DNA of 64,000 nt, from contig JANDLU010000003.1 in NCBI GenBank assembly GCA_024330215.1, forward strand, positions 57,074 through 121,073, in the 5' to 3' direction. This document shows, one piece after another, positions 44,929 through 53,913 of the stretch. A program made the position numbers and the translations under genes. The notes beneath the pieces were generated by a model. That model was not told where the DNA came from. It saw only the letters and a program-made list of their open reading frames with translations, and searched no databases. The stretch's first letter is position 1. Each line of letters opens with the position of its first letter. The DNA is from Candidatus Gaiellasilicea maunaloa (GTDB lineage Bacteria > Actinomycetota > Thermoleophilia > Gaiellales > Gaiellaceae).

Positions 44929-47156
44929 CCGAATCCGCCTGGCTGCAGATCCTCGAAGGCGAGGAACTCGCCTACCTCGGCACGGAGCCGGCTCGCGCGG
45001 GCCGAGCCGAGCCGTTTCCGGACGATCTCGACCCGCGCGTCGCCTCAGCGCTCGTTGGGCTCGGGATCGCGTCGCTCTGGCGTCACCAGGCCGAGGCGTG
45101 GGAGGCGGCACGCGCCGGCGGCAACCTGATCGTCACGACCGGCACCGCGAGCGGCAAGAGCCTCGCGTTCAACCTGCCCGTGCTCGACCTGCTCGCTCGG
45201 GAGCCGAAGAGCCGTGCGCTCTACCTCTATCCCACAAAGGCGCTCGCGCAGGATCAGGCGCGGGCGCTGCAGGCGTTCGGGCTGAAGGGCGTGAAGCCGG
45301 CGATCTACGACGGCGACACGGAGACCGAGAGGCGCTGGCAGATCCGCAAGTGGACGAACGTCCTCCTGACGAACCCGGACATGCTCCACGTCGGGATCCT
45401 CCCGCGGCACGACCGCTGGGGCGACGTGCTCTCGAACCTTCGCTTCGTGGTCGTGGACGAGGCTCATGTCTACCGCGGCGTCTTCGGCTCGCACGTCGCC
45501 AACGTGCTGCGGCGGCTGCGGCGGCTCGCGCGGGCATACGGCGCCGAGCCGCAGTTCATCCTCGCCTCGGCGACGATCGCGAACCCCGGCGAGCTGGCGG
45601 CGGCGCTGCTCGGGGAACCCGCCACGGTGATCGAAGGGGACGCGGCTCCGAGGGCCGAGCGGACGATCGCGCTCTGGAACCCGCCGCTCACGGATCCCGA
45701 GCTCGGGTTGCGGGCCAGCTCGCTCGGCGAAGCCTCCCGGCTCCTCGCCGGCTTCACGCAGCGCGGCCTGCGGACGATCTGCTTCGCGAAGAGCCGCAAG
45801 GCGGTCGAGCTGATCCATCGCTTCACGGTCGAGCGCGTCGACGACGCCGCCGCAAAGCGGCTCGCTCCCTACCGCGCCGGCTACACGCCCGCGCAGCGGC
45901 GCGAGATCGAGGGGCGACTGATGGCCGGCGAGCTGCTCGGGGTGACCGCGACCGACGCGCTCGAGCTCGGGATCGACATCGGCGCGCTCGACTGTGCGAT
46001 CTCGGTGGCGTTCCCCGGTACGGTCTCCTCGCTGCGGCAACAGTGGGGTCGCGCCGGGCGCAGGGGTCACGGCGTCGCCGTCCTCGTCGCGAGCGAGGAC
46101 GCGCTCGACCAGTTCTTCATGCGCGATCCCGAGGCGCTCCTCTCCCGCATCGTCGAGGCGGCGATCCTCGACCACGCGAACCCTCGCGTGCTGGACGGGC
46201 ACGTGCTCTCGGCCACGTTCGAGGGACCGATCGACGCGGCGGATGCGCAGACGCTCGGGCCGGAGGCGCTCGAGCGAGCGGCCGTGCTCCCGGAGCTCAA
46301 GCACACCGCCGCCGGCTGGATCTGGGCGGGCACGGACTATCCGGCCGCGCGGGTCGGGCTCCGCTCCGGCGAGCCCGAGTCGTTCACCGTGGTCGACCGC
46401 GAGACCGGCGCGGTGCTTGGGCTCGTCGAGCGCTCGCGCGCCTACTCGACGGTGCACGAGGGCGCCGTCTACCTCCACCTCGGCGAGCAGCACCTCGTCC
46501 GCGAGCTCGACCTGGAGGCGCGGACCGCCGTCGTCAGCTCGGCCGCGGTCGACTGGTACACCCAGGCGAAGAAGGAGACGCAGACCGCGATCGTGGAGCC
46601 GCTTCGGATGGAAACGCGGCTCGGACTCGAGCTCTACTTCGGCCGGGTCTCCGTGACGGAGCAGGTCGTCGCCTACCAGCGCAAGTCGATCAGTGGCGGC
46701 GACACGCTCGAGACCGTCCCGCTCGACCTCCCCGAGACGAGCTTCGAGACCGAGGCCGTCTGGTTCGCGCCGACGGCCGCACAGCTTGAGGGGCTCGAGG
46801 AGATGCCGAAGCTCCTCTCCTCGCTACACGCCGCCGAGCACTCGCTGATCGCGCTGCTGCCGCTCTGGGCGATGTGCGACCGCTGGGACATCGGCGGGCT
46901 CTCGACGAACGTCCACTTCCAGACCGGGCTGCCGACGATCTTCGTCTACGACGGCCACGCTGGCGGAGTCGGGATCACCGAGCGCGGCTTCGAGCGTTTC
47001 GAGGGTTGGGTCGAGGACACGGCGCGGATGCTCGCCGGCTGCCCCTGCTCGGCCGGCTGCCCGAGCTGCGTCCAGAGCCCGAAGTGCGGCAACCTGAACG
47101 AGCTCCTGGACAAGGCGGGCGCGCTGCTGCTACTCCGGCGGCTGCTCGCCGGCTGA
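44916..47156 (+). CDS. DEAD/DEAH-box helicase, MrfA/YprA-like with C-terminal Cys cluster
   Basis: GTASGKSLAFNLPVLDLL; VVVDEAHVYRGVFGSHVANVLRRLRR; QQWGRAGRRGHG; C-terminal CPCSAGCPSCVQSPKCGNLNELLDK. Confidence 0.92.
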   Translation: MASVAESAWLQILEGEELAYLGTEPARAGRAEPFPDDLDPRVASALVGLGIASLWRHQAEAWEAARAGGNLIVTTGTASGKSLAFNLPVLDLLAREPKSRALYLYPTKALAQDQARALQAFGLKGVKPAIYDGDTETERRWQIRKWTNVLLTNPDMLHVGILPRHDRWGDVLSNLRFVVVDEAHVYRGVFGSHVANVLRRLRRLARAYGAEPQFILASATIANPGELAAALLGEPATVIEGDAAPRAERTIALWNPPLTDPELGLRASSLGEASRLLAGFTQRGLRTICFAKSRKAVELIHRFTVERVDDAAAKRLAPYRAGYTPAQRREIEGRLMAGELLGVTATDALELGIDIGALDCAISVAFPGTVSSLRQQWGRAGRRGHGVAVLVASEDALDQFFMRDPEALLSRIVEAAILDHANPRVLDGHVLSATFEGPIDAADAQTLGPEALERAAVLPELKHTAAGWIWAGTDYPAARVGLRSGEPESFTVVDRETGAVLGLVERSRAYSTVHEGAVYLHLGEQHLVRELDLEARTAVVSSAAVDWYTQAKKETQTAIVEPLRMETRLGLELYFGRVSVTEQVVAYQRKSISGGDTLETVPLDLPETSFETEAVWFAPTAAQLEGLEEMPKLLSSLHAAEHSLIALLPLWAMCDRWDIGGLSTNVHFQTGLPTIFVYDGHAGGVGITERGFERFEGWVEDTARMLAGCPCSAGCPSCVQSPKCGNLNELLDKAGALLLLRRLLAG

Positions 47157-47579
47157 CCCCGACTCGGTCAGCGCGCCCTCGATTTTCGCAATCGCAGCCG
47201 CTTCTACGTCGTCCCCGCCTCCCGCGGCAGCCGACACCGAGCGGGCGAGCTCGAGGACGAAGGCGCGATACGCCTCGAGCTCGTCGGGGGCCTTCGTCCG
47301 CAGCAGCTCGGCCGAGGAACGGAGCGCCTCCAGCGTTCCCGACTCGACGTCGCCGGCCGTTGCCGTCAGCCCGAACCCGGTGCCACGTCCCTCCGCGAGT
47401 CGCTGGATCAGCGGGCTCTGGGAGCTCCGCTTGGCCGCGACGAGATGCTTCGCGATTGAGCCGGCCTCCTTGAACGTGTCGAAGAAGCCCTTGTCGCTGA
47501 CCGCGACGAGCAAGCCGGCGCCGGTGGCACCCGTGCGCAGGGTCTCGATCTCGGTGTCGCTCAACGGCTGTGCGTTCAT
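47130..47579 (-). CDS. hypothetical protein
   Basis: MNAQPLSDTEIETLRTGATGAGLLVAVSDKGFFDTFKEAGSIAKHLVAAKR...; 27-bp convergent overlap with the helicase gene. Confidence 0.65.
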   Translation of the reverse strand: MNAQPLSDTEIETLRTGATGAGLLVAVSDKGFFDTFKEAGSIAKHLVAAKRSSQSPLIQRLAEGRGTGFGLTATAGDVESGTLEALRSSAELLRTKAPDELEAYRAFVLELARSVSAAAGGGDDVEAAAIAKIEGALTESGSAGEQPPE

Positions 47580-47621
47580 GTCCGCTCCTTTGTCGTGAGG
47601 TCGCCTCGAGCCGTCGAGCGT

Positions 47622-48614
47622 TTACTTCTTCCAGCCGGCCTTCTTCATGGCTGCCCGCCTCGGCTTCGCCGACGGGCCACTTCCGTTCGCGACCTCTCCG
47701 GTCGGCTGCTTCGGGAGGCCCGCTTGCGTGCGCAGCTTCTGCGCGATCTCCGCGATCTCCTCGGGCGCGTAGTCGGGCGCGAAGACCGCGGGCTGAGAAG
47801 GCAGATCGTGGGCGGGCACTCCCTCGGGCGCCTCGTCGACGACGACGAGCTCCTCCCCGGTCTCCGGGTGCGGCCCGTTGAAGACGGCGCCGAGCTCGTG
47901 GTAGTCCGCCGGCGAGAAGCGATAGAGCCGGAGATGGTCGCCGCGCTCGATGTGCGGCCTGCACTCCGGGATCTTCTCCGTCGGGATGCGCGGCGAGGGG
48001 AAGAGCTTCGTCAGGTCGGCCCCGGTCAAGCGCTCGAGTGCGCGTGCGTAAGCCACCTGGTGAACCCCACCACGGACGAGCAGGTAGCCGGTCAGCGCTC
48101 GCGCCGCCGGGTGCTCGACCATCTCGTACACCTTGAGCTTGCCGTTGCGGGCCCCCGTTTCGAGGAAGAAGTTGTGGGTCAGATCCTCCACGAGGTCGCC
48201 GGACGAGAAGACGTAGCTGCCGTCCCACGGCTGACCCAGCGAGTTCTGTGGGAGCGCCCCCTGGCCACCGACGAGGAAGTGATGCGGATTGCCGATTCCC
48301 TTCACCTTGGCCAGCGCGGCCTTCGGCGCCTTCCCGTCGGTCACGGGCGTAGCACCGGTGAGCATCGTGTTGATCGTCGCTGCGACGAGCTCAACGTGTC
48401 CGAACTCCTCGGCCGCGATGTTCGCGACGAGATCGTAGAAGGGCCGCGCTCCCTGCCGGTTGCGGAAGTTGAACGACTGGAACGTGTAGTTCATGAACGT
48501 CGACATCTCGCCGAAGCGTCCGCCCATCAGCTCCTGCACCGCGGCTGCTCCCGCGACATCCGGCTCCGACGGGGGCGGCAACTCGGTGGCGATGCGATCG
48601 ATCCTGCGAATCAT
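47622..48614 (-). CDS. manganese catalase family protein
   Basis: VQELMGGRFGEMSTFMNYTFQSFNFR; DLVANIAAEEFGHVELVAATINTML; LVRGGVHQVAYARALE di-Mn ligand motifs. Confidence 0.9.
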   Translation of the reverse strand: MIRRIDRIATELPPPSEPDVAGAAAVQELMGGRFGEMSTFMNYTFQSFNFRNRQGARPFYDLVANIAAEEFGHVELVAATINTMLTGATPVTDGKAPKAALAKVKGIGNPHHFLVGGQGALPQNSLGQPWDGSYVFSSGDLVEDLTHNFFLETGARNGKLKVYEMVEHPAARALTGYLLVRGGVHQVAYARALERLTGADLTKLFPSPRIPTEKIPECRPHIERGDHLRLYRFSPADYHELGAVFNGPHPETGEELVVVDEAPEGVPAHDLPSQPAVFAPDYAPEEIAEIAQKLRTQAGLPKQPTGEVANGSGPSAKPRRAAMKKAGWKK

Positions 48615-48753
48615 GAGTGTCCTCCAGTTCTGTTGGTGTTCTGTGCCATTACGCGCAGGCTGAGGCGAGCGAACGAGCCACTCCCGGTGCGACCGGTGTC
48701 ACGGCCCCACCGGGAAGTCGCCGCGCCCAAAACAAGGCCGGTACCGACGCTCC

Positions 48754-49095
48754 TTAGCGTCCAGTCCGTGCCCCGCTCGGCCGCTCGTCGTGATCCGCCC
48801 AATACGGGTCGCGGCTTCCTGCCTTCGCGAGCCCCCGGCTGACCATGTACGCCGACGCCGTGATGGCGACGTAGAGCCAAGCGCGAACCGCCGGGAAAGC
48901 GTCCGTCGGATCGTCACCGTTGCTGCCGCCGGTGTTGCCGTCTCCCTCGCCAATGAGCGCCGAGGCGATCAGGATGCCGACCACTACCGCAACCATCGCC
49001 CAGAACTCCGTCGTCTTGAACGCCTGTTTGGTCTCTGTCGTAAGCCGCATAGCGTCGCGCGTGCCTTGCCGAGCCGTGCCATTGTCTGGTGCCAT
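48754..49095 (-). CDS. small membrane protein, unknown function
   Basis: TTEFWAMVAVVVGILIASALIGEGDGNTGGSNGDDPTDAFPAVRAWLYVAITASAYMVSRGLAKAGSRDPYW; two TM helices. Confidence 0.65.
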   Translation of the reverse strand: MAPDNGTARQGTRDAMRLTTETKQAFKTTEFWAMVAVVVGILIASALIGEGDGNTGGSNGDDPTDAFPAVRAWLYVAITASAYMVSRGLAKAGSRDPYWADHDERPSGARTGR

Positions 49096-49280
49096 CGAGC
49101 CCCTCCTTAGCGAATGTGCCGCATGAGCCGGGGTCAGGGGCCGTAGCGAACTTCGACGGTGACGTCCCCTCTCACCCGCTCCACAAACGTCACGCTCGAG
49201 GCTCACGCGAGCATGAGAATGTTGTCGGGAGTGCGAACCAGTACGGAAAGGACTGGCCGCTGCCCGGTTATCATCGTGCG

Positions 49281-49655
49281 GTGGCATCCAGTACCGAGCG
49301 AGCAGCCGTGGCCGGGCTAATGGACGACGAGGAGCTTCCCGTGGCCCTTCGACGGCTGATGGCCGTCACCGAGGCATCGTTCGAGCACCGCGCACAGCTC
49401 GAGCGTGCTCTCAAGACGAGAATCGTGGTCGAGCAGGCAAAGGGGGTGTTGACGGAGCGCTTTCGTGTGAGGCCCGACGAGGCGTACGAGCTCCTGAGAG
49501 GAACAGCCCGGTTTCGCCAGATCAACGTCCACGAGCTTGCGCGCGCGGTTGTCGACACCTCCGACACGCCGGCCGCAATTCTTGCGTACATCCAGAAGTC
49601 GATGACTGAGAGCACCGACGCTCCGAGTGTCGAAGGGCTGCGTGAAGGCTCATGA
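49281..49655 (+). CDS. ANTAR domain protein
   Basis: QLERALKTRIVVEQAKGVLTERFRVRPDEAYELLRGTARFRQINVHELARAVVDT fits ANTAR; no GAF domain in the short N-terminus. Confidence 0.82.
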   Translation: MASSTERAAVAGLMDDEELPVALRRLMAVTEASFEHRAQLERALKTRIVVEQAKGVLTERFRVRPDEAYELLRGTARFRQINVHELARAVVDTSDTPAAILAYIQKSMTESTDAPSVEGLREGS

Positions 49656-50002
49656 GCGGGCACGGTCAGCACGATGAGCGAGCCCGCCGAATCGGAGTGA
49701 ACGAGGGCTTGTTCCGCAACATGAACGAGCAGCTCCAGCGGCTTGCAGAGCAGTTCGAGCTGGACGACCAGCTCCTATTGGTCTGCGAGTGCGGATACCC
49801 CGAGTGTGAACAGCGTGTCCGTGTCCCCGCTGAGGAGTACGAGGGAATCCGTTCGGATCCCCGCCTCTTTGCGTTGGTTCCCGGGCACGAACTCGAAGAC
49901 GTCGAGGAGGTCGTGGCCGAACGGGAGGGCTACAACGTCGTGAAGAAGCATGACGGAACACCGGCCCGGGTCGCGAGAGAAACCGACCCGCGCTCCGACT
50001 AG
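49652..50002 (+). CDS. hypothetical protein coupled to the ANTAR gene
   Basis: MSGHGQHDERARRIGVNEGLFRNMNEQLQRLAEQFELDDQLLLVCECGYPECEQRVRVPAEEYEGIRSDPRLFALVPGHE; ATGA overlap. Confidence 0.75.
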   Translation: MSGHGQHDERARRIGVNEGLFRNMNEQLQRLAEQFELDDQLLLVCECGYPECEQRVRVPAEEYEGIRSDPRLFALVPGHELEDVEEVVAEREGYNVVKKHDGTPARVARETDPRSD

Positions 50003-50050
50003 AGACTTCCCCGCGTTTTCTCGGCAACCGTCCGGGGAGATCACCCGCGA

Positions 50051-50557
50051 GTGGAACTGCTTCTTGTTCTCTTTGTGTTCTTCGCGCTGACCTCGTTGGT
50101 GAGCCGCGCGGTGCGCCGCCGGTCCCGGAGGGCGGCGGAGAATCGGCAGGCGGAGTACGAGCGGGCAGTCGAAGCCGGTGAGATCGAGCCCGAGGCGATC
50201 TCGCCATTCGGGATGTTCCCGTTCGGGGGGATTCTCGAGGAGTTGATGCGCTCGCAGGGGATGAGTCGCTCGTCCGAGATCGATCCGGAGACGGGCGAGT
50301 GGGTCGAGATCACGGAACGAGAACCGGAGCCGCTGCCCGAGCCGGCGCCAGCGCCGGTGCCTTCCGGGGCAAGCGATGCCGAGCGCCGCGCCGAGGCGAA
50401 GCGTCGTCGCCGGGCGACCAGCGCCGCGAAGGCCTCGCGCCCGAAGAGTCCCCTCTCGATGCTGGGCGGGAGCGAGACTCCGTCAGTTATGCACGAGGAC
50501 TTCCTCGAGGGTCTGAGCCGGGTGCGCGAGCCTGCACCCAGCACCAGTTTCGTCTGA
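50051..50557 (+). CDS. hypothetical protein, N-terminal membrane segment
   Basis: MELLLVLFVFFALTSLVSRAVRRRSRRAAENRQAEYERAVEAGEIEPEAISPFGMFPFGG. Confidence 0.65.
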   Translation: MELLLVLFVFFALTSLVSRAVRRRSRRAAENRQAEYERAVEAGEIEPEAISPFGMFPFGGILEELMRSQGMSRSSEIDPETGEWVEITEREPEPLPEPAPAPVPSGASDAERRAEAKRRRRATSAAKASRPKSPLSMLGGSETPSVMHEDFLEGLSRVREPAPSTSFV

Positions 50558-50576
50558 AGTGGATGACCGCCCGCGT

Positions 50577-50714
50577 CTAGAACAGGTAGATGCAACCGTT
50601 GACGGCGAGCGTCAGGAAGACCGAGATTCCGAGGGAGACGGCGAGGCAGCCCGGCGAGCAGCCGTAGACCTTGACCCGGCCGTCCTTGTACTCCCGTGGC
50701 GAGAAGAAACCCAC
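50577..50714 (-). CDS. 45-aa Cys-containing membrane protein
   Basis: VGFFSPREYKDGRVKVYGCSPGCLAVSLGISVFLTLAVNGCIYLF* in a gap convergent with 50051-50557; below the supplied ORF length cut-off. Confidence 0.45.
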   Translation of the reverse strand: MGFFSPREYKDGRVKVYGCSPGCLAVSLGISVFLTLAVNGCIYLF

Positions 50715-50791
50715 GGCGGCTTCCTGTCCGGCTGTCGATCTCGCGACACCTCGTTCGTCTTCATGGTGGAATCGACCGCAAAGGAGGCTGC

Positions 50792-51160
50792 ATGCAGTAT
50801 CTGGCGATGATCTACGGCGAGGCGGGCCGATGGGAGGCGCTCTCCGACGACGAGCGCACCGCCGTCTACGCCCGTTACACCGCCTTCGCGGAGGAGGCAG
50901 GCGCGGCAGGAGTGCTCGCCGACGGCGCCGAGCTCGCCCCCACGACGAGCGCCACGACGGTGCGCGTCCGGGACGGCGAGACGCTCGTCACCGACGGGCC
51001 CTTTGTCGAGGCGAAGGAGGCGCTCGGCGGCTACTTCCTGCTCGAGTGCGCCTCGATCGACGATGCAGTCGACTGGGCGGCGCGGATCCCCGGCGCCGAG
51101 CACGGCGCGATCGAGGTCCGGCCGTGCTACGTCGACGAGACCGAGGAGGTCGTGGCATGA
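50792..51160 (+). CDS. YCII-related (DGPF) protein
   Basis: MQYLAMIYGEAGRWEALSDDERTAVYARY...LVTDGPFVEAKEALGGYFLLEC. Confidence 0.92.
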   Translation: MQYLAMIYGEAGRWEALSDDERTAVYARYTAFAEEAGAAGVLADGAELAPTTSATTVRVRDGETLVTDGPFVEAKEALGGYFLLECASIDDAVDWAARIPGAEHGAIEVRPCYVDETEEVVA

Positions 51161-51522
51161 AGTACGCGCTGGTACTCACCAACAGCCTCGAGGATCGCGA
51201 GCGCTGGGAGTCGATGAGCGAGGACGAGGCGCAGGCAGCGCGCGCGGCCGAGGTGCCACGGTGGAACGCGCTCTTCGGCGAGCTCGGAGCGGGCGGGAAG
51301 CTTCTCTCCGGCAGCGAGCTCGACGATCCCGGAACGGCGAAGACGGTGCGGCTGCGCGACGGGGAGCGCGTCGTCACCGATGGGCCGTTTGCCGAGACGA
51401 AGGAGCAGATCGGCGGTCTGATGGTGATCGAGGCGGACGATCTCGACGAGGCGATAACGATCGCAGCGCGGATCCCGGTCGTCGAGCGGGCCTCGGTGGA
51501 GATCCGCCCCCTGGTGGGGTAA
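51157..51522 (+). CDS. YCII-related (DGPF) protein
   Basis: [24 protein letters not shown]...[30 protein letters not shown]. Confidence 0.92.
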   Translation: MKYALVLTNSLEDRERWESMSEDEAQAARAAEVPRWNALFGELGAGGKLLSGSELDDPGTAKTVRLRDGERVVTDGPFAETKEQIGGLMVIEADDLDEAITIAARIPVVERASVEIRPLVG

Positions 51523-51532
51523 TCGAGCTCGG

Positions 51533-52741
51533 GTGATCGAGCCGATCTTCCGGGAGGAGTGGGGCCGTGCGGTCTCGATCCTCACCCGCGTCCTCGGCGA
51601 CCTCGCTTTCGCCGAGGACGCGGTGCAGGACGCCTTCACGGTCGCGCTGGAACGCTGGCCCGGTGACGGGTTGCCGAGCAATCCGGGCGCCTGGATCGTC
51701 ACGACCGCCCGCAACCGCGCGATCGACCGGATCCGGCGCGAGCAGGTCTTCGCGCGCAAAGCCGAGCTGCTGGCGCGCCTCGAATCGCTGCCCGCCGAGG
51801 AGGATGACGTGAGCTCGATCCCCGACGACCGGCTCGCGCTCGTCTTTACCTGCTGCCATCCTGCGCTCGCCCCCGATGCACGGATCGCGCTGACGCTGCG
51901 CGAGGTTGCCGGCCTGACGACGACCGAGATCGCGCACGCCTTCCTCGTCGCGGAGCCGGCGATGGCGCAGCGGCTCGTCCGGGCAAAGCGGAAGATCCGC
52001 GAGGCGGGGATCCCCTTCCGAGTCCCGCCCGACCATGTCCTTCCCGAGCGGCTCCGCTCCGTCCTCGCAGTCCTCTACCTCGTCTTCAACGAGGGCTACT
52101 CGGCGAGCGGCGGCGACGAGCACGTCCGTGCCGACCTCTGCGAGGAGGCGATCCGGCTCGCGAAGCTCCTCGCCGTTCTGATGCCCGACGAGGCCGAGGC
52201 GCTCGGGCTGCTGGCGCTGATGCTCTTCCATGACGCCCGGCGCGAGGCGCGCACCGCGGCAAACGGCGGGGTCGTCCTGCTCGCCGAACAGGATCGCCGT
52301 CGCTGGAACGCGGCGCGGATCGCGGAGGGCGTCCGGGTGCTCGAACGGGCGATGTCGCTGCGCAGCCCCGGCCCGTACCAGCTTCAGGCCGCGATCGGCG
52401 CGCTCCACGTCGAGGCCCGCCGGCCCGAGGAGACGGACTGGGAGCAGATCGCCGGTCTCTACGACGCGCTCGCCCGATTCGCTGCCTCTCCGATCGTCGC
52501 CCTCAACCGCGCCGTCGCCGTCGCGATGGCCGAGGGGGCCGAGCGCGGGCTCGAGCTGATCGACGCAATCGAGCTACCCGGCTATCACCTCCTGCCCGCG
52601 ACGCGCGCCGATCTGCTGCGCCGCCTCGGCCGGCTGGAGGAGTCCGCCGCCGCCTATGCGGAGGCGCTCGCCCTAGAGATGAACGCCGCCGACCGGGCCT
52701 TCCTGGAGAAGCGCCTCGCCGAGGTCACGTCGGGAGCATGA
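51533..52741 (+). CDS. ECF RNA polymerase sigma factor, DGPF-associated (ECF42-like) with long C-terminal extension
   Basis: [66 protein letters not shown]-terminal [29 protein letters not shown]. Confidence 0.93.
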   Translation: MIEPIFREEWGRAVSILTRVLGDLAFAEDAVQDAFTVALERWPGDGLPSNPGAWIVTTARNRAIDRIRREQVFARKAELLARLESLPAEEDDVSSIPDDRLALVFTCCHPALAPDARIALTLREVAGLTTTEIAHAFLVAEPAMAQRLVRAKRKIREAGIPFRVPPDHVLPERLRSVLAVLYLVFNEGYSASGGDEHVRADLCEEAIRLAKLLAVLMPDEAEALGLLALMLFHDARREARTAANGGVVLLAEQDRRRWNAARIAEGVRVLERAMSLRSPGPYQLQAAIGALHVEARRPEETDWEQIAGLYDALARFAASPIVALNRAVAVAMAEGAERGLELIDAIELPGYHLLPATRADLLRRLGRLEESAAAYAEALALEMNAADRAFLEKRLAEVTSGA

Positions 52742-52751
52742 CAATGCGGGC

Positions 52752-52892
52752 ATGCGCGCCTACGCCAGGGTCGATCACGCCCTGAAGGCAACAACGGAGC
52801 TCGCGGGAGCGCAGTTCGAGACCGACCGGGCACGCGCGGCGTTCTCGAGTCAACGACGGACGCTAGCCGACCTCGTGGCAAGATCCCGCTGA
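52752..52892 (+). CDS. possible 46-aa ORF coupled to the VOC gene
   Basis: MRAYARVDHALKATTELAGAQFETDRARAAFSSQRRTLADLVARSR*; stop overlaps the VOC ATG (ATGA-type). Confidence 0.3.
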   Translation: MRAYARVDHALKATTELAGAQFETDRARAAFSSQRRTLADLVARSR

Positions 52893-53311
52893 TGGAGCAG
52901 CGCGTCTCGCTCGTAACGCTCGGAGTCGCAGACCTCGTGCGGGCCCGAGCCTTCTACGAAGCGCTCGGCTGGCACACCGACTCCGATCCCGCCCAAGGCG
53001 TTGTCTTCTTCCAGGCGGGCGGGATGATCGTCGGGCTGTGGGATCGTGGCGAGCTTGCGAAGGACAGCGCCGCCGAGGATGCCGGCGGCTGGGGTGGGAT
53101 CACGCTCGCCCACAACCTTCGCTCGCCGGGTGAAGTCGACGCCGTGCTCGCGGAGGCCGAGGGAGCCGGCGCGGAGATCAGGCGCCCCGGCGCGCCGACC
53201 TTCTGGGGCGGCTATTCCGGCCTCTTCGCCGATCTCGACGGCCACGCCTGGGAGGTCGCGCACAACCCCGGCTGGCAGCTCGCAGACGACGGCTCGATCA
53301 GCCTCGCCTGA
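52892..53311 (+). CDS. VOC (glyoxalase/bleomycin-resistance-like) family protein
   Basis: MEQRVSLVTLGVADLVRARAFYEALGWHTDSDPAQGVVFFQAGGMIVGLWDR...FADLDGHAWEVAHNPGW. Confidence 0.92.
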   Translation: MEQRVSLVTLGVADLVRARAFYEALGWHTDSDPAQGVVFFQAGGMIVGLWDRGELAKDSAAEDAGGWGGITLAHNLRSPGEVDAVLAEAEGAGAEIRRPGAPTFWGGYSGLFADLDGHAWEVAHNPGWQLADDGSISLA

Positions 53312-53424
53312 ACTGCACCATCGCGCCTGGCTTGACTTCGCCCAGCAGCGCGTTATCGTCGGCTGCGGCAACGAGGGAGGAAAGCGATGGCCCTGGATGT
53401 TGCTGCGGCGGCTGGATCGGCGCG

Positions 53425-53913
53425 ATGAGCGCGCAATCGGTCGATGACGCTCTCGTCGCCGCTCTCGCGCGCGCCTCGGTAGAGCGCGCTGCGCCCGAGG
53501 AGCTGCCTCTCTTCCGGGCGACGAGCACGGCGTACTTCGAGAATCCCGCGGCGCTCGAGCAGCGGCGCTCCCGCGACGAGATGCTCGGCTTCGGCGTCGA
53601 CGCGGCGGTGATGCTCGTGACCCCGGTGGCGCTCGCGGTCGCGAAGGACGTGATCGAGTTCATCGGGACGCAGCTCCGTGCGCGCGCCGAGAAGGAGGGC
53701 GAGGGGGCGATCGACCGCGTGTTGAACCGGCTGCTCCGGCGCGACGAGAAGGAGGCTGCATCGCCCGAGCCTGCGGGCGTGCCGGAGCTGACCGACGAGC
53801 AGCTCGAGCAGGTGCGAGCGCTCGCGCTCGAGAAGGCGAAGCAGCTCAAGCTCTCCGACGCCAAGGCGGAGCTGCTCGCCGAGTCGCTCGTCGGCAGCCT
53901 CGCCACGGCATGA
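53425..53913 (+). CDS. hypothetical protein
   Basis: MSAQSVDDALVAALARASVERAAPEELPLFRATSTAYFENPAALEQRRSRDEMLGFGVDAAVMLVTPVALAVAKDVIEFIGTQL; ATGA overlap with the protease gene. Confidence 0.7.
   Translation: MSAQSVDDALVAALARASVERAAPEELPLFRATSTAYFENPAALEQRRSRDEMLGFGVDAAVMLVTPVALAVAKDVIEFIGTQLRARAEKEGEGAIDRVLNRLLRRDEKEAASPEPAGVPELTDEQLEQVRALALEKAKQLKLSDAKAELLAESLVGSLATA

Noticed and set aside
44384-46789. 801-aa plus-strand ORF and 45045-46493 minus ORF
   Set aside because: Overlap methyltransferase and helicase genes in wrong frames; Arg-rich composition.
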